Below are positions 8,475 to 16,919 of a DNA stretch of 64,000 bases, one piece after another. Position numbers and translations under genes: made by a program. The notes below the pieces were generated by a model. The model made no database searches. It had not been told where the DNA came from and saw only the letters and a program-made list of their open reading frames with translations. Location: the NCBI GenBank assembly GCA_052326585.1, contig JBKQLU010000023.1:61471-125470 (forward strand), in the 5' to 3' direction. Position 1 is the stretch's first letter, and the number at the start of each line of letters is the position of its first letter. The stretch is from JAPLJC01 sp052326585 (lineage in GTDB: Bacteria > Desulfobacterota > Desulfobaccia > Desulfobaccales > 0-14-0-80-60-11).

Positions 8475-8711
8475 TTATGCCGATTCTCCTGTATCGATGA
8501 TTTTTAAGCGATTCAGGATCTTATCGATCCTCTGGCGAATCATCTCCCGCTCCTGGGTAAGCTTTTCCAGGGCCGTCTCGGCCTCCTTAAGGGCTTTTTC
8601 CTTCTCAACCAGGGTCTGCTCCAGGACTCGGTTAACCTCCTTCAGCCTGGCAGTCTGGCCGACGACCATCTCCAATTTTTGTTCCAGTACCGTGAAAAGA
8701 TCTGTAACCAC
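8475..8711 (-). CDS. zapB: ZapB-like coiled-coil division protein
   Basis: 78 residues, almost entirely one heptad-rich coiled coil (LEQKLEMVVGQTARLKEVN and on), which is the architecture of ZapB, the ZapA-binding Z-ring stabiliser. The start is GTG with GGAGG six bases upstream. It is immediately upstream of zapA in the same direction, and that pairing is the main support, because coiled-coil sequence alone is not specific. Confidence 0.7.
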   Translation of the reverse strand: MVTDLFTVLEQKLEMVVGQTARLKEVNRVLEQTLVEKEKALKEAETALEKLTQEREMIRQRIDKILNRLKIIDTGESA

Positions 8712-8749
8712 CGATACCCTCCATTACCTGGATTGTGCCCTTGCGGGCC

Positions 8750-10984
8750 TTAAATGTCAAGCATTTTTGCAGTCTTAGTCGGGGCCAGGGCCTCCCGCAG
8801 GCGAGCCGCCAGATGGGTATAGCGCTTGATAGGCCGGTCATTGTGAATGGCCATCCCCAGGGCCCGTTTGCTCCCCAGCAGCACCACCAGACGGCGGCCC
8901 CGGGTGAGGGCGGTGTAGAGCAGATTGCGTTGCAGCAGCATATAGTGGTGGGTGGAGAGCACCAGGAGCACCCCGGGGAATTCGCTGCCCTGGGCCTTGT
9001 GCACCGTCACCGCGTAGGCCAGGGTGATCTCGTCCTTCTCACCCGGGTCATAGGTGACCACCCGGCCTTCGAAATCCACCTGGAGCTGGCCGGTGGCCGG
9101 AACATAACCGCACACCTGGCCGATATCGCCGTTGAATACCTCCTTATAATAATTATTCCTAAGCTGCATCACCTTGTCCAGGCGGCGGAAGCTCCGGCCT
9201 CCCCAGGCCCAGGGGTGGCTTTCCGGATTAAGCCGTTGTTGCAGCTCGTGGTTCAGGTTTTGGATGCCTACCGGCCCCCGGTGCATCGGGGTGATCACCT
9301 GGAGGTCCCGCACGGGGTCCAGGCCGTAGCGCCGGGGAATCTCGCGGCTTACCAGGTCCAGCAGACGACGCTTCAAATCTTCGGGTTCGTCCGATTCGCT
9401 GAAGACGAAATCCCCCTGCCCCAGCTTGGTGGGCAAAACCGGGAAGAGCCCCTGGTTGATCCGGTGGGCGTTGACCACAATGAGACTCTCCTGGGCCTGG
9501 CGGTAAATCTGGGTGAGGCGCATCACCTTGACGACCTCCGAGTCCATCAGGTCCTTGAGGACGTTGCCGGGTCCCACCGCCGGGAGCTGGTGGGAGTCAC
9601 CCACCAGGAGGAGACGGGCGCTGGCGGGGATGGCCCGCAGCAAGTGATACATCAGGTAAATATCCACCATGGAGGTTTCGTCCACCACCACCACCTCGGC
9701 CTTGAGGGGTTGGGCGGGATTGCGCCGGAAACCGCCGGTCTGGGGTGAGAACTCCAGGGCCCGGTGAATGGTGGAGGCTGCCGCCCCGGTGGTTTCGTTC
9801 AGGCGCTTGGCAGCCCGGCCCGTGGGGGCCATGAGCAACACCCGGGCTCCCAGGCCCTGGTACAGAGCCAGGATGCAACTGATGATGGTGGTCTTGCCGG
9901 TGCCGGGGCCGCCGGTGATCACCATGACTTTCTCTTTGAGGGCCGCAGTCACGGCCTGGGCTTGCTCCTCGGAGAGGGTGATATGGAGGCTGGTCTGCAC
10001 TTGGGCCAGGAGATCGTCCAACTGCCAGGGTGGCGCCGCGCCGGGGGCGGCGGCCAGGCGTCCCAAGGCCTGGGCTACCCCGGTCTCGGCCACCCAGGCG
10101 GCCCGCTTATAGACGCCGCGGCCCCCCGGCATCTCCGCCAGGGTCAGCCGTCCTTCCCGGGCCTGGGATTCGAGCATCCGCAGCAATGGCTTCCGGTCCA
10201 CTTGCAGCAATTCCTCGGTGTGGTGCAACAGTTCTTCTTCAGGAACATAGACGTGGCCGTCGCTGGCCAGGGTGTCCAGGACGTGCAGCAGACCCGCGGC
10301 CAGGCGGGCCGGGGCCAAAGGGTCCAGATTGAGGCGGCCGGCCAAGCGGTCGGCGCTGAAAAAACCCAGCCCCTGGATATCCAGGACCAGTTGGTAGGGA
10401 TTGTTGGTGGCCACCTCCAGGGCCTGGGCCCCGAAACGCTGGTAGATCTTGCCGGCTTGGGCCATGCCCAGCCCCAATCCCTGCAGGGCCACCACCGTAT
10501 CCCGCATCTCCCGGCGGCTTTGCCAATTCTGCCGGATCTGTTCGATCCGCTTGGGCCCGATACCGGACACCTTAAGGAGGCGGTCCGGCTGCTGGTCGAT
10601 GATGCTCAAGGTCTCGGCCCCGAACTGGGCCACCAGGCGTTGGGCCAGCTCCGGGCCGATTCCCTTGATGAGCCCCGAGGCCAGATACTTGGTGATGCCC
10701 GCCATGGTGGTGGGAAGGACCGCATACCACCAGACCACCTTAAACTGCTCGCCCCACTTGGGGTGCACCTCGTACTTGCCCTTGAGGTGCAACTGCTCCC
10801 CTTCCTGGACCCCGGCCAGAGGCCCTACTACGGTGACGGGCTGGCGGGCCCCCGGCACCTTGAGACGCACCACCGCATAGTGGCTTTCCGGGTCGGCGAA
10901 ACTGAGGCGCTCTACCGCACCCTCCAGGGTTTGCAAAGATTGCTGGGAAAATTCGGCAGGGATGGGCGGATTGAAATTGACCAC
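8750..10984 (-). CDS. recD2: RecD2 family SF1B DNA helicase
   Basis: 744 residues, the RecD2 length. The N-terminal OB/helix-hairpin-helix region includes VSGIGPKRIEQI near residue 135. The helicase core follows with motif I GGPGTGKTT near 350, motif Ia LLMAPTGRAAKRL, motif II VVVDETSMVD, motif III LLVGDSHQLPAVGPG and, near the C-terminus, VHKAQGSEFPG and YTALTRGRR. It is a 5'-3' helicase acting independently of RecBC, with roles in recombination and replication repair. It ends 38 nt upstream of the ZapB-like gene. No recB or recC lies nearby, as expected for RecD2. Confidence 0.95.
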   Translation of the reverse strand: MVNFNPPIPAEFSQQSLQTLEGAVERLSFADPESHYAVVRLKVPGARQPVTVVGPLAGVQEGEQLHLKGKYEVHPKWGEQFKVVWWYAVLPTTMAGITKYLASGLIKGIGPELAQRLVAQFGAETLSIIDQQPDRLLKVSGIGPKRIEQIRQNWQSRREMRDTVVALQGLGLGMAQAGKIYQRFGAQALEVATNNPYQLVLDIQGLGFFSADRLAGRLNLDPLAPARLAAGLLHVLDTLASDGHVYVPEEELLHHTEELLQVDRKPLLRMLESQAREGRLTLAEMPGGRGVYKRAAWVAETGVAQALGRLAAAPGAAPPWQLDDLLAQVQTSLHITLSEEQAQAVTAALKEKVMVITGGPGTGKTTIISCILALYQGLGARVLLMAPTGRAAKRLNETTGAAASTIHRALEFSPQTGGFRRNPAQPLKAEVVVVDETSMVDIYLMYHLLRAIPASARLLLVGDSHQLPAVGPGNVLKDLMDSEVVKVMRLTQIYRQAQESLIVVNAHRINQGLFPVLPTKLGQGDFVFSESDEPEDLKRRLLDLVSREIPRRYGLDPVRDLQVITPMHRGPVGIQNLNHELQQRLNPESHPWAWGGRSFRRLDKVMQLRNNYYKEVFNGDIGQVCGYVPATGQLQVDFEGRVVTYDPGEKDEITLAYAVTVHKAQGSEFPGVLLVLSTHHYMLLQRNLLYTALTRGRRLVVLLGSKRALGMAIHNDRPIKRYTHLAARLREALAPTKTAKMLDI

Positions 10985-11130
10985 AATAAATTTAATGTTA
11001 AGGGAAAAAGGGGTGGAAGTCTATGGATTAATAAGCTTGGGGGCGGCGGGGGAGGGGGTGGCGGGGAGAGGTGAGGAGCGGCAGAGACATTTTAGCCGGT
11101 GATGGCAACCCTGCCCGCCTCCCAAAATCT

Positions 11131-11391
11131 TCATTCCGGCGACGGTTCCGCCAGGATTTTCTGGCTGATGCCCCGGCCCAGGGCGACGCGGCCGCCGTTG
11201 ATGCCGATAATGATGAGGCCCCGGTTGTTTTGCAGGACCTCCACTTCCTGGCCCAGGTTTAGGCCCAGGGCCAGCAGGCGGGCCCGGAGCATACGGCCGC
11301 CGCGGTGGCCGGTAATGAGCAAGCGCTGGCCGGCGCTGGCCGTGGCCAGCGAAAGTTGCGGCGCTTCTTCTTCTTTACTGGCAATTTTCAT
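11131..11391 (-). CDS. feoA: FeoA-domain protein
   Basis: 86 residues with the FeoA SH3-like core: LSLATASAGQRLLITGHRGG, then RLLALGLNLGQEVEVLQNN and a closing strand GRVALGRGISQKILAE. FeoA assists the FeoB ferrous iron permease or acts as a small regulatory domain. The start is at ATG 11391, seven nt after the fur stop; a longer frame extends upstream but overlaps fur. No feoB is in the window, so this copy is either a lone FeoA or regulated with fur separately from the transporter. Confidence 0.8.
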   Translation of the reverse strand: MKIASKEEEAPQLSLATASAGQRLLITGHRGGRMLRARLLALGLNLGQEVEVLQNNRGLIIIGINGGRVALGRGISQKILAEPSPE

Positions 11392-11398
11392 AAAACGT

Positions 11399-11854
11399 TT
11401 AAACACCCTGGCTTCCCCAATCCTTCTGCTGGCAGGCGGGACAGTAACCTTGCACCTGCAGCTGATGGTCTTTGATCTGGTAGCGGTATTCCTGCCCCAG
11501 CCGCTCCTCCAGGAGCCGCAACCCCGGCTCTTCGAACTCGCGCACCTCTCCGCAACCCAGGCAGCGCAGATGGCAGTGGCGGGCATGGCCGTAAATATGC
11601 TCGTAATGCCAGTGGCCGTCGCTGAAATCGACTTCCCGGATGAGACCGCATTCGATGAACAGGGGCAGGGCCCGGTAGATGGAGGCCTTGGAAACCTTGG
11701 CCCCCTTGCCTTTGAGCAGCAGATAGAGCTCGTCCACGTCGAAGTGGCAGTGCACCGCGAAGATTTCCCGGAGAATCTGCTCCCGCTCCGGGGTCCGGCG
11801 CAACCCCCGCCGCCGGATATAATCCTGAAATATCTGGAGTTCCGAATTCACCAT
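11399..11854 (-). CDS. fur: Fur-family metalloregulator
   Basis: 151 residues. The N-terminal winged helix contains RTPEREQILREIF and the recognition region KVSKASIYRALPLF. The hinge HWHYEHIYGHARHCHLRC holds the His-rich metal site, and CLGC and CPAC are the two CxxC pairs of the structural zinc. It represses iron, peroxide or zinc genes with a metal corepressor; sequence alone does not separate Fur from PerR or Zur. feoA directly downstream favours iron, and the two rubrerythrin genes 3 kb away would be plausible PerR targets. Upstream on the minus strand is an AT-rich stretch (GGTTATTATCGTGATTAAG) that could be an autoregulatory operator. Confidence 0.88.
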   Translation of the reverse strand: MVNSELQIFQDYIRRRGLRRTPEREQILREIFAVHCHFDVDELYLLLKGKGAKVSKASIYRALPLFIECGLIREVDFSDGHWHYEHIYGHARHCHLRCLGCGEVREFEEPGLRLLEERLGQEYRYQIKDHQLQVQGYCPACQQKDWGSQGV

Positions 11855-12118
11855 GGAGCAGCACCTGATGTAATTGCGTCTTAATCACGATAATAACCCA
11901 GGGGGAGGAAAAGTCAAGCACAGATTGGCAAAAGAGCTCGGGGGAAACCGTTGCCCTGGGAAAACCGCCAGGACGGGCCGCAGGCCAACCGCAGCCCAGG
12001 CGCCGGGTGCCGCCTGGGATCGGTTCTCCCGGGCGGTATTGCGCGCTTTCCGGGCTTTTTTGGTTTTAGAGGTAGTTTTGGGACAAGAAGAGGCCCCAGC
12101 CGATGATCAAGCCGGCGG

Positions 12119-12838
12119 CTAGTGCAGAGTCAGGCTCGATTCCCTGGGAAATAGACGCTGCCAAAGACGGCCGACCATTTTATCCTGCAATAGCGGGGAG
12201 AGATGGTAGGTGACCCTTTCCGGGAGGGCGTCCAGGGGCTCCACGGGTTTGCGGACCCCAGAGAAGACCTCGCCCATCAAAACTTTCGGGGACTCTTGAT
12301 AAATCCGCACGCAGCTATCCACCACCGCGGGGTCATAGAGTATGCCCCGATTCTTGGTGATCTCCTCCATGGCCTTTTCGATGCCCAGGGCTGGGCGGTA
12401 CGGCCGGTGGTAACACATGGCCTCCAGCACATCCGCCACCCCCAGGATCCTGGCTTCCAACATGATCTCGCGGCCATCGAGGCCGTGGGGATAGCCGGAA
12501 CTGTTCATGCGTTCGTGATGCTGGATAATGGTCTGGGTGATCTCCATGGGAAAATTCAGCGGTTTCAGGATATTGTAGCCCACCTGCGGGTGGGTCTTGA
12601 TGATGGCGAATTCCAGGTCCATCAACTTTCCGGACTTGGAGAGAATCTCCATGGGCACACCGACCTTCCCCAGGTCATGAAGTCTTCCGGCAACGTGCAG
12701 TGTTTCGATGCTCGCCGGGGGCAGACCCATTTCTGCGGCAATGGCCGTGGCGATATGGGTGGCCCGCTGCTGATGCTCAACCGTATAGGGGTCCCGCGCC
12801 CCGATGGTCGATTCCATAACCTGAATGATAGCCTGCAT
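12119..12838 (-). CDS. HD-GYP domain phosphodiesterase
   Basis: 239 residues consisting of little more than one HD-GYP domain, which hydrolyses c-di-GMP. Visible motifs are HDLGKVGVP (HD signature), HPQVGYNIL, HHERMNSSGYPHGLDG (the GYP loop) and ILGVADVLEAM. The YRPALG segment is the usual family form. The start at 12838 has AAGGAG eight bases upstream; the longer open frame lacks a ribosome site. No receiver or PAS domain is attached, so input must come from a partner. It is a second c-di-GMP element besides the PilZ-like protein at 2.7 kb. It stands alone on the minus strand. Confidence 0.9.
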   Translation of the reverse strand: MQAIIQVMESTIGARDPYTVEHQQRATHIATAIAAEMGLPPASIETLHVAGRLHDLGKVGVPMEILSKSGKLMDLEFAIIKTHPQVGYNILKPLNFPMEITQTIIQHHERMNSSGYPHGLDGREIMLEARILGVADVLEAMCYHRPYRPALGIEKAMEEITKNRGILYDPAVVDSCVRIYQESPKVLMGEVFSGVRKPVEPLDALPERVTYHLSPLLQDKMVGRLWQRLFPRESSLTLH

Positions 12839-13200
12839 GGACCACTCCTTCCCACAGGGGCGTTTAAGCCCATCGCCGTGATTTCCAGCTAATTTAATAG
12901 GTTTTGAAAAGAGGATACGGTTAAGGCGAATACCTGACAATAGGGGTTTCCCTGGTTTTGCCGGCAAAAACCCTGATTCTCAGGCAGCGCCACCGGGTCT
13001 CCTTCCCAGGGCCGGCCGGAAATAGCGGCGCCAAGGCTCTGCCAGTGGTTGATCCAAGAATCATGCCAGGCTGGGCCAGGGAAATATATTCTGAAATTAC
13101 CCATGGTTAGCATAGAGGGATCCTGAGCCGCCACCGCGGCCAGGGGTGAGGAGGGGGCGAGATTCTCTTGTCATGATAAAAATCTTTAAGGAGAATAATG

Positions 13201-13225
13201 GCCGGCCCCGGAAACGGCGGCCGGC
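13201..13225 (-). terminator. GC-rich hairpin, terminator-like on the minus strand
   Basis: A GCCGGCC/GGCCGGC stem, followed on the minus strand by ATTATTCTCC and later ATTTTTATC. It lies in the 623-bp gap 12839-13461 between the divergent HD-GYP and rnc genes. No annotated minus-strand gene ends here, so it may belong to an unrecognised short transcript. I saw no convincing gene elsewhere in this gap. Confidence 0.3.
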
Positions 13226-13461
13226 AAAGGGGAGAATTATTATTTGCTCTAGCTGAGATTAGGCGGCCACAGTTGCAAAGCAGCCCCTGAGGCTGAGGCG
13301 CCGACCCGGCTGATCTCAGCAGGGCCTGAGGTGGCGGGGACAGACTTGGGTGGGGCGCAACTTTTTTGGGGCCTGGTGCTTCCCTTGAGGGCGGAATTGC
13401 GGTATTCCTGAGAAGAGGCGCAGCGCGGTTTCATCTCATCCGCCAAGGAGCTATGCGAGCC

Positions 13462-14241
13462 ATGGGACCGGATAAGAATCCGAGAGGCCGCCAGTTGCCG
13501 CTGGCGCCTGGGCGCCAAGGCGAACTGGAGAAACTGGCCCGCCTGCTGGGCTACCGCTTCCAGGACCTGTCCCGGCTGGACCAGGCCCTGCGGCACAGTT
13601 CTTATGTCTACGAAAACCCGGAGGCCGCCCCCAGCAACGAGCAGATGGAATTCCTGGGGGACGCGGTCCTGGCCCTAACGGTGGGTACCCTGCTGCTTAC
13701 GCATTTTCCCCAGAGTTCCGAAGGGGAGCTGTCCCGGGGGCGCGCCGCCCTGGTCAACGCCCGGCGCCTGGCGGCCCTGGCCCGGGAACTGGAACTGGGC
13801 TCTTACCTCCTCCTGGGCCGGGGCGAGGAACTGCAGGCCGGCCGGGAGAAGTCCTCCCCGCTGGCCGATGCCCTGGAGGCGGTGGTGGCTGCCGTCTTTC
13901 TCGACGGCGGCCTCGAGGCGGCGGTGGCTCTGACTGGCCGCTGGTTTGAGTCGCTGCTGGGAGGGCTGGCTGAGGCCACCCGGCAAGACTTCAAGTCCAG
14001 GCTGCAGGAACTCAGCCATGCCCGCTCCAAGGAATCGCCTACTTACCGCGTGCTCTCCGAAAGCGGCCCCGGCCATGACCGCCGGTTCCTGGTGGAGGTG
14101 TACCTGGGGGAGCGCCCCCTGGCCCGAGGCCAGGGCGGCACCAAGAAAGAGGCCGAACAGATGGCGGCCAGAGAGGCCCTGGAAACCTTGCTAGAAGCGG
14201 CCGTAGACGAGGAGAGGGAGGTGGACCGGAAGCCGGGTTAA
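13462..14241 (+). CDS. rnc: Ribonuclease III
   Basis: 259 residues. The catalytic domain carries the RNase III signature NEQMEFLGDAVLAL near residue 53 and the second acidic site DALEAVVAAVFLDGG near 135; a C-terminal double-stranded RNA-binding domain covers KSRLQELSHAR through GGTKKEAEQMAAREAL. It cleaves double-stranded RNA, including rRNA precursors. The start is ambiguous: AAGGAG lies 11 nt before the ATG at 13462 and only 2 nt before one at 13453. The C-terminal tail EREVDRKPG is not conserved. It is divergent from the HD-GYP gene, and the usual partner era is not in this window. Confidence 0.95.
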   Translation: MGPDKNPRGRQLPLAPGRQGELEKLARLLGYRFQDLSRLDQALRHSSYVYENPEAAPSNEQMEFLGDAVLALTVGTLLLTHFPQSSEGELSRGRAALVNARRLAALARELELGSYLLLGRGEELQAGREKSSPLADALEAVVAAVFLDGGLEAAVALTGRWFESLLGGLAEATRQDFKSRLQELSHARSKESPTYRVLSESGPGHDRRFLVEVYLGERPLARGQGGTKKEAEQMAAREALETLLEAAVDEEREVDRKPG

Positions 14242-14377
14242 ACCAGCTCCCGCAGAAAATGCCATGCTCAGTGCACCATCCCGGCGTCCAGGGCAGCCGC
14301 TGCTGACATCTGGTTCGGGGCCTGGCTGCTCCCTTCCCAGTCTTTGCCGGACTTCTTCTCTGGTGGCTCAGGTCCTC

Positions 14378-14905
14378 CTATTTCCGAGCCGCGGAGATGG
14401 CGATGTGGTAAGTCTCCACTTCGGTCAGGGCCGCGAAGATCTCCTTGACCCGGTCTTCCACAGCCTCCGCGGCCGCCTGGCCGTAAAAGGCCACCACCCG
14501 CTCCTCCCGTCCGTGGGCCGCCGCGAAGTTGGCCCTGGGGTCCTTGAGGCAGGCCTTAGCATCGGGCTTGATCTCCGGTTTGGGTACCTTGAGGACCTTG
14601 CAGATGATGGAGGCGTGCTCGGACTCGGTGCGGGCCAGGGCCTTGAACATGGCCTGGGAGAGCAGGTCCGGGGCGCAGTGGCAGGCACATAAATAGAAGG
14701 CGGCGTTTCTCACCTCCAGGTCCAGGGCCTTTTCCAGGTTTTGCCGGGAACGGCTACTGAGATTGGCGACGGTGTTCCGATCTACGTACTCCTCGGCGGG
14801 CGCCATGTATCTCTGGGGCGCCCCGCAGAAGGGGCAAAAGTTGGGCGGCTCGCTGCCCAGATAGGGATCGCCGCAAATCTGGCAGCGAAATAGTCTTAAT
14901 TCCAT
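14378..14905 (-). CDS. Rubrerythrin-like protein with N-terminal rubredoxin domain
   Basis: 175 residues. An N-terminal rubredoxin-type knuckle pair (CQICGDPYLG and CPFCG) is followed by a ferritin-like four-helix domain with E-x-x-Y/H patterns (EVRNAAFY, ESEHASI, EVETYHIAI) for a diiron site. In classic rubrerythrin the rubredoxin domain is C-terminal, so this has the 'reverse rubrerythrin' order. Such proteins reduce hydrogen peroxide in anaerobes. Some usual helix ligands are not obvious, so the diiron site may be modified. It lies 46 nt downstream of a classic rubrerythrin in the same direction, probably one operon. Confidence 0.82.
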   Translation of the reverse strand: MELRLFRCQICGDPYLGSEPPNFCPFCGAPQRYMAPAEEYVDRNTVANLSSRSRQNLEKALDLEVRNAAFYLCACHCAPDLLSQAMFKALARTESEHASIICKVLKVPKPEIKPDAKACLKDPRANFAAAHGREERVVAFYGQAAAEAVEDRVKEIFAALTEVETYHIAISAARK

Positions 14906-14951
14906 GGAACCCTCCCCCGCGGATCCAAGCGACCCCCTGGGCCGCCCCGGG

Positions 14952-15446
14952 CTAGTCGATCTTTTGGTAGAATTTTTTCAAGGCCTTGCACACCGGGCAG
15001 TTATCGGGCGCTTCCCCTTCCACGGTGTGGCCGCAGATGCTGCAGACGAAGATGTCTACTGCTTCCTTGTGTTCGAGATTCGCCAGGGCCTTCTGGAAGA
15101 GCTGGGCGTGGACCTTTTCCACCGCGTTGGCAAACTCAAAGCTCCTAAGGGCCTCAGCCTTTCCTTCCGCCTGGGCCGCAGCGATCATGCCCGGATACAT
15201 CTCCAGGAACTCGGCGGTCTCCCCGGCGATGGCCTCCTTGAGGTTGTCGGCTGTAGCCTGGATGGCCTTCAGGGCCTTGAGGTGGTTCAGGGCATGAACC
15301 GTTTCTGCGGCCGCCGCGGCCCGGAAGAGCCGGGCCACCTGGGAATAGCCCTCTTTCTCGGCCTTTTCGGCGAAGGCCAGATACTTGCGGTTGGCCTGGG
15401 ATTCTCCGGCAAAGGCCTCCTTGAGATTCTGGGTGCTCTTTTCCAT
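14952..15446 (-). CDS. rbr: Rubrerythrin
   Basis: 164 residues of classic rubrerythrin, a non-haem diiron peroxidase of anaerobic oxidative-stress defence. Diiron-ligand helices are visible: KEAFAGESQANRKYLAF, AETVHALNHL, EAIAGETAEF and NAVEKVHAQLF. The C-terminal rubredoxin domain has CSICGHTVEGEAPDNCPVC. Length and order are as in the family. It is the first gene of a pair with the reverse-type homologue downstream. An AT-rich, partly palindromic upstream region suggests metal- or peroxide-responsive control. Confidence 0.95.
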   Translation of the reverse strand: MEKSTQNLKEAFAGESQANRKYLAFAEKAEKEGYSQVARLFRAAAAAETVHALNHLKALKAIQATADNLKEAIAGETAEFLEMYPGMIAAAQAEGKAEALRSFEFANAVEKVHAQLFQKALANLEHKEAVDIFVCSICGHTVEGEAPDNCPVCKALKKFYQKID

Positions 15447-15525
15447 CTTCTAGCCTCCGTATCAGGCGCTGGGGGTTACGGCAATGGACCGGCTTCGCAG
15501 CCGGTGGGTCAATTCTTCCATAGTT

Positions 15526-15560
15526 TAATTATCAGGTAATAATTGTTATCGATCTGTCAA
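15526..15560 (-). promoter_or_regulatory. Putative promoter/operator of the rubrerythrin pair
   Basis: In this AT-rich patch the minus strand has TTGACA (15555-15560) followed by a near-palindrome TAACAATTATTA (15537-15548) and GATAATTAAAC. The palindrome resembles Fur/PerR-type AT-rich operators. No good -10 lies at 17 bp, so the promoter call is weak. The rest of the gap to 15787 shows nothing clear. Confidence 0.3.
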
Positions 15561-15787
15561 GGGGCTCAACAGAAAAGTGGCGCTTGCTTCATTTCTCAGT
15601 TTAAGTCTCTTCAGGCAGGGTAGGGATCGTAGGAGCGGCGGAAAATCGTTCCGGGTGACTAGGTGGCTGCTGCTGCCGGAGTGTTCCCCGCGCCGCGGGT
15701 GGCGGCTGGTCTCGCAGGGAATCCTCCGCGGAGCCCCGCTAATCCAGGGTCTCGCCTGGGAACGGGGAGAGACCGTTGCCGCCCTCT

Positions 15788-15949
15788 TTACCGGGGAGAT
15801 TGCAGGGGATGGGCCAGTCCTGGCCTGCCCGGGCTACCCTGGTCGATGGGGCCCTGCCAGAGCAGCCGCAGGTTAGCCACCAGGGCCATGCCAATCCAGC
15901 CGCAAATAACGCCCAAACCGAGGCCGAGAAAAAATACCGGCATGTACAT
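15788..15949 (-). CDS. Small single-pass membrane protein, unknown
   Basis: A 53-codon frame starting MYMPVFFLGLGLGVICGW. The ATG has GGAGGGGAAGATT upstream, a good ribosome site. Residues 3-27 form one hydrophobic helix; the rest is Pro/Gly-rich and polar. I do not recognise a family. It is isolated between rbr and the PagL-like gene, with no other candidate gene in 15447-16214. Support comes only from the ribosome site and the membrane segment. Confidence 0.4.
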   Translation of the reverse strand: MYMPVFFLGLGLGVICGWIGMALVANLRLLWQGPIDQGSPGRPGLAHPLQSPR

Positions 15950-16161
15950 AATCTTCCCCTCCCGCTGGTTGGGGGTCTCCAGAGACCACTGGACCCCGGG
16001 TCCGGCCAAAGGTTCGCTGGGCCAGATCTTCTTGACATTGTAATTAGTAATATTTGAAAACCGGCGGGCAATTGGCAAAAGTGCCCATTTCTGTCTAGGC
16101 AAAATTGCCTAACCCACGCGCTTCGGTAAGGAAGGCTGAGGCTGGAAGACGCCCAGGCTAA

Positions 16162-16189
16162 AGAGCCCCGGCTATCCGGCCAGGGCTCT
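16162..16189 (-). terminator. Hairpin after pagL
   Basis: On the minus strand AGAGCCC and GGGCTCT pair around an inner GGC/GCC stem, followed by TTTAG. It begins 26 nt past the pagL stop. The U tract is short, so termination strength is uncertain. Confidence 0.4.
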
Positions 16190-16214
16190 AGAGGGCTGCG
16201 GCAAATCGCGGCGG

Positions 16215-16796
16215 CTAATAATAGTAATTCACACCCGCCTGGAAGAAGTTGACATTGAAAGCCTGGTTCTGCGGGTAGATGCCGGCGTTGGAGGAATGGC
16301 GGAAGCGGTAGGCCACCTCGATGGCCATTTGGGAGGTGATGGCGATGTCAACCCCGCCTCCTATCTGAGGGGTGAAGTTAAAGGCGTGGGCGATGGCCGG
16401 GCTATCGATGCTTTCGCTGATCAGCCCGGCGCCCCCGATACCGAAAAGCATGATCCCGTGGGTGAGCATGTAGCTCGCCTTCAGCATGGGGGTGATGCCC
16501 ACCTCGAAGCCGGTCTGTTCCGCACTAGCCACGCTGAGGATGCCTTCGACCACGAAGGAGAGGCCAAAGGGGCCCAGTTTCTGGTAGGGCCGCACCAGAA
16601 ACATGCCCCAGTGGGGCAGCAAAGAATAGAGCTGGACGTTGGCGTGGTGGTCGTCCTTCCCGTAAGCGAAGTTCAGACCGATTTCGTGGTTGAACTTATC
16701 CAGGTCGAAATCCGCTCCCCGGACCAGGCCCGGCAGGGCCAGGACTAAAGCCAGGACCAGGGCCACCGCACCTTTGCCGCAAATTCGCCGCACCAC
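16215..16796 (-). CDS. pagL: PagL-like lipid A 3-O-deacylase / acyloxyacyl hydrolase
   Basis: 193 residues with a signal peptide (ALVLALVLALPGLVRG-ADF) and alternating aromatic/hydrophobic strands ending in NYYY, as in outer-membrane beta-barrels. The PagL active-site motif is present near the C-terminus: RHSSNAGIYPQN, giving the His-x-Ser-Asn-Ala catalytic dyad. PagL removes the 3-O acyl chain of lipid A in the outer membrane. A terminator follows it and a TTGACA/TATTCT promoter precedes it, so it is probably a single-gene unit between enolase and the small membrane protein. Sequence outside the motif is divergent, so substrate is inferred. Confidence 0.75.
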   Translation of the reverse strand: MVRRICGKGAVALVLALVLALPGLVRGADFDLDKFNHEIGLNFAYGKDDHHANVQLYSLLPHWGMFLVRPYQKLGPFGLSFVVEGILSVASAEQTGFEVGITPMLKASYMLTHGIMLFGIGGAGLISESIDSPAIAHAFNFTPQIGGGVDIAITSQMAIEVAYRFRHSSNAGIYPQNQAFNVNFFQAGVNYYY

Positions 16797-16838
16797 CGTC
16801 TCCCCCTTTCGCCCCGGGCCTTCCTGAAGATCGAATCC

Positions 16839-16867
16839 AGAATAGCACCGGGCCGCAGTATTGTCAA
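16839..16867 (-). promoter_or_regulatory. Sigma-70-type promoter of pagL
   Basis: The minus strand reads TTGACA (16862-16867), a 17-bp spacer and TATTCT (16839-16844), 43 nt before the pagL start. The -35 box directly abuts the T-run of the enolase terminator. Confidence 0.6.
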
Positions 16868-16899
16868 AAACAAAAAGGCGCCAGGCGGCCCAAACCGCC
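16866..16899 (-). terminator. Rho-independent terminator of eno
   Basis: On the minus strand GGCGG-TTTGGG-CCGCC is followed by TGGCGCC and a TTTTTGTTTTT run, 20 nt after the eno stop. Confidence 0.6.
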
Positions 16900-16919
16900 G
16901 CGGCAGCCAGCGGCGGCCG

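Noticed and set aside
11041..11070. A G-rich run (GGGGGCGGCGGGGGAGGGGG type), possibly a G-quadruplex
   Set aside because: It lies in a short spacer upstream of recD2 with no sign of conservation or function; base composition alone explains it.
11131..11586. A longer 151-codon version of the FeoA protein
   Set aside because: The extra N-terminus overlaps fur and has no FeoA character; an ATG at 11391 gives a normal-length FeoA protein.
11388..11921. A 177-codon frame overlapping fur in another minus-strand frame
   Set aside because: Its Pro/Arg/Gly-rich composition has no domain; fur in the other frame has all family motifs.
12889..13134. An 81-codon minus-strand frame upstream of the HD-GYP gene
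   Set aside because: No ribosome site and no recognisable domain; it partly continues the non-coding extension of the HD-GYP frame.
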